NCBI RefSeq assembly: GCF_035013185.1
Contig: NZ_JAYGJO010000014.1
Coordinates: 62,001 to 126,000 of the forward strand
From: Acerihabitans sp035013185
GTDB lineage: Bacteria; Pseudomonadota; Gammaproteobacteria; Enterobacterales; Enterobacteriaceae
Direction: 5' to 3'
Length of the DNA: 64,000 nucleotides
The notes beneath the pieces are model-generated. The model had not been told where the DNA came from, did no database searches, and saw nothing but the letters and a program-made list of their open reading frames with translations. Positions within the stretch are counted from its first letter, which is position 1, and each line of letters opens with the position of its first letter. The position numbers and the translations under genes were made by a program. Below are positions 25,854 to 34,816 of this stretch, piece after piece.

Positions 25854-26948
25854 ATGAAATATAGCATCCTTGCAGTGATGATCCCGGCACTATTAGTATC
25901 CGGGATGACAAGTGCGGCCGAAGTATACAACAAAGATGGCAACAAACTTGATCTCTATGGCAAAATTGATGGCCTACACTATTTTGCCGATGATGATGGT
26001 TATGCTTCCGACGGCGACCAATCTTATGCCCGCTTAGGGTTTAAAGGCGAAACCCAAATTAATGACCAACTGACCGGATACGGCCAGTGGGAATATCAAT
26101 TCCAGGCGAATAATACTGAAGGTGGCGCCGATGCCCAAAGCGGTAACAAAACCCGTCTGGGTTTTGCCGGCTTGAAATTTGCCAACTACGGTTCATTCGA
26201 TTATGGCCGTAACTACGGCGTGGTTTACGATGCACTCGGCTGGACCGATATGTTACCTGAGTTCGGTGGTGAAACGGCCTACACCGATAACTTTATGGTC
26301 GGCAGAGCAACCGGGGTGGCCACTTACCGAAATAACAATTTCTTTGGCCTGGTTGACGGCCTGAATTTTGCCTTGCAGTACCAGGGCAAAAACGATCGCA
26401 CTGATGATATGCGTCGTTCTAACGGCGACGGCTACGGCGGTTCTATCAGTTATATGTCGCCTATTGGCGTAGGCATTGTCGGCGCGTATGCGTCTTCTGA
26501 TCGTACCGACAACCAAAAAACGGCCGATTATGGCAAGGGCGACCGTGCCGAACAGTGGGCGACGTCGCTCAAATATGACGCCAACAACATTTATGTTGCC
26601 GCCACCTACGGTGAAACCCGCAACGCCACCTATTTTGACGGCACCCTGTTAAACGGTGCGTCAGCGGAAGGTTTTGCCAACAAAACCCAGGATATGCTGC
26701 TGGTTGCGCAGTACCAATTCGATTTCGGCCTGCGTCCGTCCATTGGTTACACCAAGTCCAAGGCCAAGGATGTTGAAGGCATCGGCGATGTTGACCTGCT
26801 CAACTATTACGAAGTCGGCGCCACCTATTTCTTCAACAAGAACATGTCCACCTATGTTGACTACATCATCAACCAAATTGATGACAACAATCGCTTAGGC
26901 ATCAACAGCGGCGACGTTGTTGCGCTGGGTGTGGTATATCAGTTCTAA
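25854..26948 (+). CDS. OmpC/OmpF-family outer membrane porin
   Basis: General diffusion porin forming trimeric outer-membrane channels. The 364-residue precursor has a signal peptide (SILAVMIPALLVSGMTSAAE, cleavage after the final Ala of SAA) followed by the enterobacterial porin start EVYNKDGNKLDLYGKIDG, the loop-3 region with LPEFGGET, and a C-terminal GVVYQF whose terminal Phe is the assembly signal. It cannot be assigned to ompC, ompF or phoE from sequence memory. A purine-rich AAGGT stands upstream of the ATG. Confidence 0.95.
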   Translation: MKYSILAVMIPALLVSGMTSAAEVYNKDGNKLDLYGKIDGLHYFADDDGYASDGDQSYARLGFKGETQINDQLTGYGQWEYQFQANNTEGGADAQSGNKTRLGFAGLKFANYGSFDYGRNYGVVYDALGWTDMLPEFGGETAYTDNFMVGRATGVATYRNNNFFGLVDGLNFALQYQGKNDRTDDMRRSNGDGYGGSISYMSPIGVGIVGAYASSDRTDNQKTADYGKGDRAEQWATSLKYDANNIYVAATYGETRNATYFDGTLLNGASAEGFANKTQDMLLVAQYQFDFGLRPSIGYTKSKAKDVEGIGDVDLLNYYEVGATYFFNKNMSTYVDYIINQIDDNNRLGINSGDVVALGVVYQF

Positions 26949-26958
26949 TTTACTGCCA

Positions 26959-26984
26959 GAACCCGGGCTGCATAGCCTGGGTTC
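26959..26984 (+). terminator. Terminator after the porin gene
   Basis: GAACCCGGGCT and AGCCTGGGTTC form a near-perfect 11-bp stem with a four-base loop, eleven bases after the porin stop codon, followed by a short ATTTGCTT tail. Confidence 0.8.
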
Positions 26985-27197
26985 ATTTGCTTAACTGACC
27001 TTTCATTTTCTCCCCAAGCTTTTGTTTTGCCATGCCGCATATTTTCGCTGTCTGCCCCCGTCGCCAGCCATCATCATTCGCACAAAAAATCGCTATTTCC
27101 GTCATTTTTTTATGCCAATCGTTAACATAGCGATCCTCAAGCGGATAAAAAAAAGGTATCTTAGCCACTGTTTTCGAACGAGCGTGATAATTATCCT

Positions 27198-28397
27198 ATG
27201 ATCATTAAACCTAAAATTCGTGGTTTTATCTGCACTACTACTCACCCCGTCGGTTGCGAAGCCAATGTGCGTGAGCAAATAGCCTATGTGAAATCCCAAG
27301 GCAAACTGGCAAACGGACCCAAAAGGGTGCTGGTGATCGGCGCATCTACCGGTTACGGCTTGGCATCGCGCATTAATGCTGCTTTCGGATCCGATGCTGC
27401 CACCCTTGGGGTCTTTTTCGAAAAACCGGCCACCGATAAAAAAACCGGCTCGGCCGGTTGGTATAACGCCGCCGCGTTTGACAAAGCGGCCAAGCAAGCG
27501 GGACTGTACGCCAAAAGCATCAACGGCGACGCCTTCTCCGATGAGTGCCGCCAGGCAGCAATCGATCTGATTAGGCAGGACCTCGGCCAAATCGATTTGG
27601 TGGTGTACTCCTTGGCCTCGCCGGTGCGTAAACTGCCACAGACGGGTGAACTGGTGCGCTCCGCCCTGAAACCTATCGGCGAATCCTATAAATCCACGGC
27701 TCTGGATACCAATAAAGACGTACTGATCGATGTGGTAGTCGAACCCGCCAACGCTCAGGAAATCGCCGATACCGTTCAGGTCATGGGTGGACAGGATTGG
27801 GAACTGTGGATGGACGCGCTGCAACACGCCGGGGTGCTGGCGTCAGGCGCGCAAGCGGTGGCCTACTCTTATATCGGCACCAACCTGACCTGGCCCATTT
27901 ACTGGCACGGTACCTTGGGCAAAGCCAAGGAAGATTTGGACCGTGCCGCTCATGCTATCGACGCCCAACTTAAACCCCTGGGCGGTAACGCTTATGTCGC
28001 GGTACTTAAATCCGTAGTGACCCAGGCTTCTGCCGCCATCCCGGTGATGCCGCTGTACATCTCCATGGCGTTTAAGATCATGAAGGAACTTGGCATTCAT
28101 GAAGGCTGTATCGAGCAGATCCAACGCCTGTTCGCTACTCGCTTGTACAGCGGTCAGTCCCCCGCCACCGATGAAAAAAACCGCCTGCGCCTGGATGATT
28201 GGGAACTGCGGGACGACGTGCAGGATGCCTGCCGCGATCTCTGGTCTACAATTAACAATGATAATATCTATCAGTTAACGGATTATCAGGGTTATAAAAA
28301 CGAGTTTCTGCGGCTGTTCGGTTTCGGACTGGCCGGTGTCGACTACGACGCCGACGTCAATCCTGAAGTCAGCTTCGACGTACGTGAACTGAACTGA
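27198..28397 (+). CDS. fabV: Enoyl-ACP/trans-2-enoyl-CoA reductase FabV
   Basis: FabV reduces enoyl-ACP (or enoyl-CoA) with NADH in the last step of fatty acid elongation and is often insensitive to triclosan. The 399-residue product has the family N-terminus IIKPKIRGFICTTTHPVGC, the cofactor motif VLVIGASTGYGLASR, the AGWYNAAAFDKAAK stretch, and the Y-x8-K catalytic pair Y235 and K244, exactly at the reported positions. It is a single gene between the porin and a terminator. Whether a fabI gene also exists cannot be seen here. Confidence 0.97.
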   Translation: MIIKPKIRGFICTTTHPVGCEANVREQIAYVKSQGKLANGPKRVLVIGASTGYGLASRINAAFGSDAATLGVFFEKPATDKKTGSAGWYNAAAFDKAAKQAGLYAKSINGDAFSDECRQAAIDLIRQDLGQIDLVVYSLASPVRKLPQTGELVRSALKPIGESYKSTALDTNKDVLIDVVVEPANAQEIADTVQVMGGQDWELWMDALQHAGVLASGAQAVAYSYIGTNLTWPIYWHGTLGKAKEDLDRAAHAIDAQLKPLGGNAYVAVLKSVVTQASAAIPVMPLYISMAFKIMKELGIHEGCIEQIQRLFATRLYSGQSPATDEKNRLRLDDWELRDDVQDACRDLWSTINNDNIYQLTDYQGYKNEFLRLFGFGLAGVDYDADVNPEVSFDVRELN

Positions 28398-28406
28398 TGC
28401 GCCTAT

Positions 28407-28431
28407 CGCCGGCCGGAAACGGCCGGCGTTT
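28407..28431 (+). terminator. Terminator after fabV
   Basis: CGCCGGCCG-GAAA-CGGCCGGCG is a perfect 9-bp stem closed by a GAAA tetraloop and followed by TTT, ten bases past the fabV stop codon. Confidence 0.9.
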
Positions 28432-28446
28432 CACCCATAAATGACC

Positions 28447-28829
28447 TTAGGCTTGCGCGAACAAATGCTCGCCGCCAATAAGCGTCACAACCCTAGCCAG
28501 CACCTCGTCATAAAGCCCTGGCTCCGCCGCAACTATCAGCTTGGCTTTGCGCTGGCGCCAATCCAGGGTATGAAGTAGCGTGGTGGCCACAACACAGGGG
28601 TCACCAAGATTGGTGACAGCAACTTCAGTCGGTACGCCTCTGACGCTGGTGCTAATCGGGCAACAGATCACCAGCCCGGTGAGCCGATTATAGGTTTCAT
28701 GAGAAAGAATCAGCGCTGGGCGGTATTTACCGTATCTCCGGCGGCAAAATGCGGGATGGTTTTCAAATTTCCCGATAAGCGCAGCGCAATGCTGTTACCC
28801 CACTTTTGTAAAATGGCCTGGGTATGCAT
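28447..28829 (-). pseudogene. mazEF-type toxin-antitoxin remnant with internal deletion
   Basis: From 28829 the minus strand encodes the start of a MazE-type antitoxin (MHTQAILQKWGNSIALRLSG, AbrB-like fold), but after about 33 residues (FAAGDTVN) it runs into a stop at 28710. In another frame the same DNA continues as a MazF/PemK toxin lacking its N-terminus: KYRPALILSHETYNRLTGLV then ICCPISTSVRGVPTEV to the C-terminus at 28447. The antitoxin C-terminal part and the first ~25 toxin residues are missing, as expected of a deletion joining the two genes. An ATG at 28671 could still express the last 74 toxin residues, which lack the basic N-terminal loop. Confidence 0.8.
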
Positions 28830-28888
28830 ACGGATCTCCTGATGACAAACAAGTATCTACAATGAGTAGACATATAGATAAGCCCCCG

Positions 28889-30571
28889 TCAATCAACAGG
28901 TGGTTTTTCCTCGGCAACCGAGGCAAAAAAACGTTCGAACTCCTCTTTGTCCAGCGGTTTGGAAAACAGAAAACCCTGCATTTGCGTACAACCGGCATCG
29001 CGCAAAAACTGCTGTTGTTCCTTCGTTTCCACCCCTTCGGCAATCACCTGCAGGTTAAGCTTAACCCCCAGATTGGATACTGCTGTGACGATGGCGGCGG
29101 TATCTTTTAACTGGGTAACAAACTGCACAAAGGATCGGTCGATTTTCACGCTGTCAACTGCAATGTCTTTTAGCAAGCTCAGGGTCGAGTAACCGGTGCC
29201 GAAATCATCAAGGGAAATGCGCACGCCTTCTTTGCGCAGTAACGCCAACTGCTGTTTGCCGTTGTCATCCGAATTCATTATTGCTGTTTCAGTCAGCTCC
29301 AACTCCAGCCGTTCGGGAGGGAACTGCTCTTGCGCTAAAATAGACAACACTCTCTGGGCAAAATCACCGTCACGCAGCTGGATCGGCGACAAATTCACCG
29401 ACACCGACAAGTCATCCCATTGCCGCATATCCCTACAGGCCTGACGTAAAATCATTTGTCCTAAGGGGATAATCTGGCCGGTTTCCTCTGCCAGAGGGAT
29501 GAACTGAACCGGCGAGATCTCCCCCAGATCAGCATCCGACCAGCGTGCCAGCGCCTCAACGCCGACAATTTTATTATCGGCAGAGCGGATTAACGGTTGA
29601 TAAGCGCAGGTAATCTGTGTACCGCAGGCGATTGCCAGCGCCAAAGCTTTTTCCATTCGCCGTTTGCTGGTCACGCTGGCATCCAATGACTCGGAGTAAA
29701 AGCAGTGCACATTTTTACCCTGTCGTTTCGCTTCATACAACGCCGCATCGGCCTTGCGTAGCATTTCCCCGGCGGTAATGTCAAACTGACCGGTAAATGT
29801 CGCACCCACCGATACGCTCACATAAAGTGAGGCGCCGAGCAGGCTAAACGGCGTATGGGTCAGTTTAACGATGTTAAGGCACAGTTCTTGCGCCGCATCC
29901 ATGCTCAAGGTGTGCTGGATGATCAACGCAAACTCATCACCACCCATTCGGGCAACCAAACTCCCCACCGGTGCGACCTGCTGCAAGCGCCGGGCAAACT
30001 CGCACAGCACATAATCCCCGGCCTGATGACCATAGGTGTCATTGATATTTTTAAAACCATCGAGATCCATCAGCACCAACAACCCGCCGACCAATCCCTC
30101 ATCAACCGTAACCGGCACTAACGCATGATTAAGTTGGTCATACAGCGCGGTTCGATTATGCAACCCCGTTAATATGTCATGATAAGCCAGAAAACGGGTC
30201 TGAGACTCGGCGGCACGTAGGGCGGTGATGTCATTCAGGCTCACCAACAGATAGGGCTCCGAGAACAGATAAATGCGGGTGCTGCGTACAACAAAGGTCA
30301 GTGTCTCGTTGCCAGTATTAATAAACTGTTCCTCAAACTCCGCCGGTTCGCCGGTTTCCATCACTATCCGATCGTACGCCAGGATATCGGCCACCAACGG
30401 CGCAGGCAAACCCTCCAACGCCGTTTTGCCGAGCATTTCCGCCGCCGTTTTGCCTAATAATTCACACGCTTTGCGATTTAAAAACACCAGCCGCTGCTGC
30501 CGGTCTTTTAACAAGGTCGCGTCAGGCAGCGCATTTAACACCGCCTGACAGACGGCAAGATTATCGAACAT
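28889..30571 (-). CDS. PAS-GGDEF-EAL cyclic di-GMP enzyme
   Basis: The 560-residue protein has an N-terminal PAS domain (about 8-120), a diguanylate cyclase domain with intact GGDEF (residues 210-214) and a phosphodiesterase domain with intact EAL (339-341) and DDFGTGYSTL. Both active sites look complete, so either activity is possible; GTP binding by the GGDEF part may simply regulate hydrolysis. The inhibitory RxxD site usually five residues before GGDEF is replaced by PVGS, so product inhibition is probably lost. No signal peptide or membrane helix. It is a single gene; the start is the first ATG after the upstream stop. Confidence 0.93.
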   Translation of the reverse strand: MFDNLAVCQAVLNALPDATLLKDRQQRLVFLNRKACELLGKTAAEMLGKTALEGLPAPLVADILAYDRIVMETGEPAEFEEQFINTGNETLTFVVRSTRIYLFSEPYLLVSLNDITALRAAESQTRFLAYHDILTGLHNRTALYDQLNHALVPVTVDEGLVGGLLVLMDLDGFKNINDTYGHQAGDYVLCEFARRLQQVAPVGSLVARMGGDEFALIIQHTLSMDAAQELCLNIVKLTHTPFSLLGASLYVSVSVGATFTGQFDITAGEMLRKADAALYEAKRQGKNVHCFYSESLDASVTSKRRMEKALALAIACGTQITCAYQPLIRSADNKIVGVEALARWSDADLGEISPVQFIPLAEETGQIIPLGQMILRQACRDMRQWDDLSVSVNLSPIQLRDGDFAQRVLSILAQEQFPPERLELELTETAIMNSDDNGKQQLALLRKEGVRISLDDFGTGYSTLSLLKDIAVDSVKIDRSFVQFVTQLKDTAAIVTAVSNLGVKLNLQVIAEGVETKEQQQFLRDAGCTQMQGFLFSKPLDKEEFERFFASVAEEKPPVD

Positions 30572-30655
30572 AAGCCTGCTCCTGATGAGATTTATTACTA
30601 AGATTAGCAGGCCTTAACTCATCAGGATAACTGATATTCGAATCGGGTAAGCGTC

Positions 30656-32173
30656 TCAGGGCAACGGGTCGGTGGTGACCAGCGTTGAGTTGTCATTGGT
30701 TTGCCATAACCCACTCATCGCTGTTTCCAGTTGTTTGAACAACCGATAACGGGTGCTGTGAAAGGAATACAGGTCGTCATCGGGCAAAAATAGCTGTGGA
30801 TTGAGCTGTACCGCCTGCGCCACACCAGCCGACATATCCCGCCAGACACCAACACCGACGCCAGCGCAGATAGCCGCACCCAGTGCGCCGGTTTCCCTGC
30901 ATTCCGAGACGCGAATAGGAATGCCAAGGGCATCGGCGAACATTTGCGGCCAAACGCAACTGCGCGCGCCGCCTCCCGACAGTGTCGCCTGGGAAAATAC
31001 GATGCCAGCGGCGCGTAAACGATCGACATGCGCCCGATGGGCAAAGGTGACACCTTCAAATAGGGCATACAACATATCGGCGCGGGTATGCCAGCCACTC
31101 ATGCCGTAGAATCCCGCTTTTGCCGGTACATCTTTACGACCGGAATACAGATAAGGGTGGTAAAGCGGCAAATGCGTATGCGGTTTGACCATCGCCACTT
31201 CGGCGCTGCAGCGTTCTGCACCCTCAGGGCTGTTAGCGAATTCGCGCACAAACCAGTCAAGATTAGCGGCCGAGGTAGCGCTGGCCTCAATCGCCATATA
31301 CCTGTCGCGCTCAATGATGGAATTCATAAACACCGGACGTTGATAATCTGGCGCATCCACCACGACCTGATTGATGCTCCAGGTACCGGCGACGATAGAA
31401 GCATCGCCGGTATGTACCACCCCCGAGCCGATAGCGCTGGCCACCACGTCAAAAACCCCAGCGACTACCGGAATGCCTGCGGGCAGACCCGTCAACCGGG
31501 CTGCGGCGTTGGTGATATGGCCGATAATGTCACAGGATTCACGCAGGCAAGGTAATAACGCCATGGCATCGTCTAGATCGTAAAGCGCCATCAGCTCGGC
31601 ATCATACCCGCGGGTGGCGTAGTGTAATAAACCCGCCCCTGCAGCATCCGACACATCGCTTGATGCCACGCCGGTCAAAAAATGGCTAATGATATCCTTG
31701 GCAAACAGCACCGTACCGATACGGCGGTAAAGCTCGATATGGTGGCATTTTAACCAGCTCAGCAATACCGGCGTCGCTGCCGCCCAGGGTTTTTGCAGCG
31801 AACGGCGATAAATTGCGTCACTGAGTTTAAGCCGTTCCAGCTCACTCACCCTACCGGCGGCACGGCTATCAATGGATTGAATCCCAATCAGCGGCTGCTG
31901 ATGTCGATCAAGAGCATATAAGCCGTTGCCATGCCCCGCAGCACCCACGCCGATCACCTGATGCGGCCGGACGCCGGCCCGCGCCAGACAATCATGGATT
32001 GCGCCGCCGGCGCCTTGGTATATCTCCGAAAAATAACGTTCGGCATGGCCTGGATGAGGCTGATGTGTGGTACCACCACACTCGCCCACGCCTAATACAC
32101 GCCCCTGTAAATCGAACAGAACCGCTTTTATCATCGTATTGCCGGCGTCAATGCCCATCAAACAGTCGACCAT
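30656..32173 (-). CDS. FGGY-family carbohydrate kinase (LyxK/xylulokinase-like)
   Basis: The 505-residue protein matches FGGY kinases: N-terminal GIDAGNTMIKAVLFDLQG phosphate loop, GVGAAGHGNGLYALD, GVFDVVASAIGSGVV and the C-terminal LSGGGARSCVWPQMFADALG with ETGALGAA. It most resembles L-xylulose kinase (LyxK) and erythritol-type kinases among those I know. It is the last gene of a seven-gene operon whose other enzymes are a GlpD-like dehydrogenase and a class I aldolase, so it probably phosphorylates the imported polyol or sugar. GGGAGA precedes the start. Substrate unknown. Confidence 0.88.
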   Translation of the reverse strand: MVDCLMGIDAGNTMIKAVLFDLQGRVLGVGECGGTTHQPHPGHAERYFSEIYQGAGGAIHDCLARAGVRPHQVIGVGAAGHGNGLYALDRHQQPLIGIQSIDSRAAGRVSELERLKLSDAIYRRSLQKPWAAATPVLLSWLKCHHIELYRRIGTVLFAKDIISHFLTGVASSDVSDAAGAGLLHYATRGYDAELMALYDLDDAMALLPCLRESCDIIGHITNAAARLTGLPAGIPVVAGVFDVVASAIGSGVVHTGDASIVAGTWSINQVVVDAPDYQRPVFMNSIIERDRYMAIEASATSAANLDWFVREFANSPEGAERCSAEVAMVKPHTHLPLYHPYLYSGRKDVPAKAGFYGMSGWHTRADMLYALFEGVTFAHRAHVDRLRAAGIVFSQATLSGGGARSCVWPQMFADALGIPIRVSECRETGALGAAICAGVGVGVWRDMSAGVAQAVQLNPQLFLPDDDLYSFHSTRYRLFKQLETAMSGLWQTNDNSTLVTTDPLP

Positions 32174-32232
32174 ATTTATTCTCCCGATGGAGGATACAAC
32201 GATCGGCGCACGGCTTAAGCGCCGGAACAGAT

Positions 32233-33075
32233 TCAGGCCCGGTGGTAAATATCCAGCGCACCTGGCCCATCCACCCCCTGATGAACAATGGCCATCAACG
32301 CACTCACTACCTGGGACGGATTACTGTGCTGGTAGACATTGCGGCCATAAACCAGTCCTGATGCCCCCTGGCTCATGAGTGCAGCGCTTTTGGTCAGCAC
32401 CGCCTCCAGCGAATCTTTGCCGCCGCCGCGTACCAGTGTGGGACATCGCGCCGCCTGCACCACCCGGTGGAAATCTTCCACCCGCTCGGTCGGATCGGCT
32501 TTGACAATATCGGCACCCAACTCACGGGCCAGACGCACCAACGGCACCATCTTCTCCACGTCACCCAGGGAAATATAGGCATGGCCCTTTCCCGGCGGGG
32601 CCATAACCAAGGGTTCGATCATCAACGGCATGGCATAGCGGTCACAGGCATGACGCAATCGGCCGATATTCTCTACGCATTGCCGAAATATCCCCGGTTC
32701 ATCGGGGATCATATACAGATTGGCCACCACCGCCACGGCGTCCATTTGCAGCGCCGCCAGAATCGGCTCGTCGGGATTGTGCAATACCGCCCACATCTCG
32801 CGGTGCCGGAAGGTGTTATAGGCATTACCCACATCGGCGCGCATCACCAACGCCGGCTTATCAGGCTCAAGCGCGTACTGCAAAAGATCCGCCTGACCAT
32901 AATTCACCTGGATAGCATCCGGTCCGGCGGCAATAAGCGACGTCATCACCGCCGCCATATCCTCCAGACCAACTAAAAAATCCGGTTCGTTGGCAATACC
33001 ATGATCGATGGCGACATCCAGGCATTTACCTTGACGAAACAAGCGATTCATTCTGACTTTATGATTGACTGACAT
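32233..33075 (-). CDS. Class I aldolase (DhnA/LsrF/FbaB-like)
   Basis: The 280-residue product resembles archaeal-type class I aldolases and LsrF: CLDVAIDHGIANEP near the N-terminus (conserved Asp and His), MRADVGNAYN, PLMIEPLVMAPPGKGHAYIS, ADIVKADPTERVEDF with the likely Schiff-base lysine in VKADP, LVRGGGKDSLEAVL, and GASGLVYGRNVYQHSNP as phosphate-binding end. Its start overlaps the end of the GlpD-like gene by 17 bases. I infer aldol cleavage of the ketose phosphate made by that dehydrogenase, giving dihydroxyacetone phosphate plus an aldehyde. LsrF-type thiolase activity is an alternative. Confidence 0.85.
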   Translation of the reverse strand: MSVNHKVRMNRLFRQGKCLDVAIDHGIANEPDFLVGLEDMAAVMTSLIAAGPDAIQVNYGQADLLQYALEPDKPALVMRADVGNAYNTFRHREMWAVLHNPDEPILAALQMDAVAVVANLYMIPDEPGIFRQCVENIGRLRHACDRYAMPLMIEPLVMAPPGKGHAYISLGDVEKMVPLVRLARELGADIVKADPTERVEDFHRVVQAARCPTLVRGGGKDSLEAVLTKSAALMSQGASGLVYGRNVYQHSNPSQVVSALMAIVHQGVDGPGALDIYHRA

Positions 33076-34816
33076 CTAATGGGTCCTCGATGGCTATATC
33101 GCTTAGCGCACTTAACCCGTGATAGCTGGCCAAGTGCGTGAAGGTACGACGCAAGTGGGTTTGCGCCAGAGTGTGGTCCCAGCCGCGTTCGGCGGCGAAC
33201 AATTCGACGATCTCCTCAACCAGCGCACAGGTCAATTGGCCGGCAATAGCCATCGCCGTGCGCCGCACCAGCAGATCTTCCGGCACCACCACCTGCTCAT
33301 AAACCATTATCCAGCGCAACTCATTTACCGTATAGTCGGGCCGATTTTTCAACGGTCGGTCGTGAGATTGCGCGGCGAACGGCAATAACTGCTCAATCCG
33401 GCTGCCATAACGCTCCACCCAGCGCGTTACCTGCCCCCGCGTCAGGCCATATTGCGCAACTAGCCGGTCAATCCAGGCTGCGCGCGCACCGGCTATGGGA
33501 AAATTACGGCCGCCACCGATGGCCATATCCACGGTGGATACGATGCGCCGCGCACCTATCAACGTGAGTACCCGATCCGCGGCCTGTTCACCGAACGCGC
33601 GAAACGTCGTCCATTTGCCACCGACCAGACAAACCGTGCTAAAAGGTCGACCCGGGGCCGCGGCAATGGTTTTTAATGAGTGATTGCGTGAGATTCGACC
33701 GTTAACAGACGTATCGCTGACCGGCAACGGCCGAATTCCGGCGAAGGTATACAGAATATCCTTATCGGCGATATCAATATGCGGAAAGACAAAACGCAGG
33801 GAATCGAGTATATAACGCACTTCATCGCCACTACAGATCACATCATTGGGATCGTCGGTGCGGATATCCGTCGACCCCACCAGTACATGGCCAAAATAAG
33901 GAAACAAAATACATACCCGGCCTTCCTGATTCTCATAATACACCATGCCATCTTGCAAGGCCGCCAACAGCTCGGGGCACCGAATAATCAAATGAGAACC
34001 TTTGGTACCTCCAATCATTTTCCCAGTTTCTGCGGGCGGCAGCAGTACACCGTTAAGCTGGTCCACCCAAGCGCCGGTGGCATTGACTACCACTTGCGGC
34101 GTCAAGGTAAACCGCTCGCCGGTGGACTCGTCGCGCAGGGTGACCCGCCCATTTGCATGGCCCACCACACTGAGATAATTGAGCGCCAAAGCCTCAGGAT
34201 TTTCCTGTTCAGTGTCTTCGATTAATTCATATCCCAACCGTTCGGGATAATTTATCCAGGCATCGTAATAGGTCGCGCTACATTTAACCCAATCGTTAAA
34301 TGCTGGCCACTGGCGCCGGGTTTCTTTTGCCCCCGCCAGATGATGGCGCGGCATAACGCCGCTTTCACGGGTATACAGGTCATAGAGCGTCAGTCCAGCC
34401 TTGATAACCAGCGCGCCACGCCGTGAAGGCCGTTCCGACCACCCCAGGAACCGCTTACCCGCGTTAACCAGTCCGGAACAATAAGCATCAATGGGCACGG
34501 TGGTTCGCAGCGGTTGGACATAATGTGGCGCATTTTTCAGCAAACGATCGCGTTCAGTCACCGACTCCTTGACCAGGGTAAATTCCCCCGTTTCAAGATA
34601 GCGTAACCCACCGTGAATCATGCGCGATAGTGCCCCGCTCGCGCCTTGGCACCAGTCCTGCTGTTCAACGATGATCGCTGGAACCCCCTGCAGCGCCAGC
34701 TCGCGAAAGGTACTGATGCCGTTAATACCGCCGCCGACGATCAGCACCGGAATTTCATCGCGGCGCCGCAGCTTAGCCAGGCGTTCGGCACGGTCACAAG
34801 CGTCACTGTTTAGCAT
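33059..34816 (-). CDS. GlpD-like FAD-dependent polyol-phosphate dehydrogenase
   Basis: The 585-residue protein belongs to the FAD-dependent glycerol-3-phosphate dehydrogenase family: PVLIVGGGINGISTFRELAL, GASGALSRMIHGGLRYLE, VVNATGAWVD, GSTDIRTDDPNDV and a C-terminal regulatory domain. It is about 80 residues longer than E. coli GlpD. True glycerol phosphate oxidation is one possibility, but the operon with a dedicated ABC importer, kinase and aldolase argues for another polyol phosphate, as with EryB of erythritol use. Electrons would go to quinone. GGAG precedes the ATG, which overlaps the end of the regulator gene by seven bases. Confidence 0.85.
   Translation of the reverse strand: MLNSDACDRAERLAKLRRRDEIPVLIVGGGINGISTFRELALQGVPAIIVEQQDWCQGASGALSRMIHGGLRYLETGEFTLVKESVTERDRLLKNAPHYVQPLRTTVPIDAYCSGLVNAGKRFLGWSERPSRRGALVIKAGLTLYDLYTRESGVMPRHHLAGAKETRRQWPAFNDWVKCSATYYDAWINYPERLGYELIEDTEQENPEALALNYLSVVGHANGRVTLRDESTGERFTLTPQVVVNATGAWVDQLNGVLLPPAETGKMIGGTKGSHLIIRCPELLAALQDGMVYYENQEGRVCILFPYFGHVLVGSTDIRTDDPNDVICSGDEVRYILDSLRFVFPHIDIADKDILYTFAGIRPLPVSDTSVNGRISRNHSLKTIAAAPGRPFSTVCLVGGKWTTFRAFGEQAADRVLTLIGARRIVSTVDMAIGGGRNFPIAGARAAWIDRLVAQYGLTRGQVTRWVERYGSRIEQLLPFAAQSHDRPLKNRPDYTVNELRWIMVYEQVVVPEDLLVRRTAMAIAGQLTCALVEEIVELFAAERGWDHTLAQTHLRRTFTHLASYHGLSALSDIAIEDPLDVSQS

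Noticed and set aside
27102..27827. Long minus-strand frame of 241 codons inside fabV
   Set aside because: It is the antisense shadow of fabV, whose catalytic residues and length are all in place; no family resemblance.
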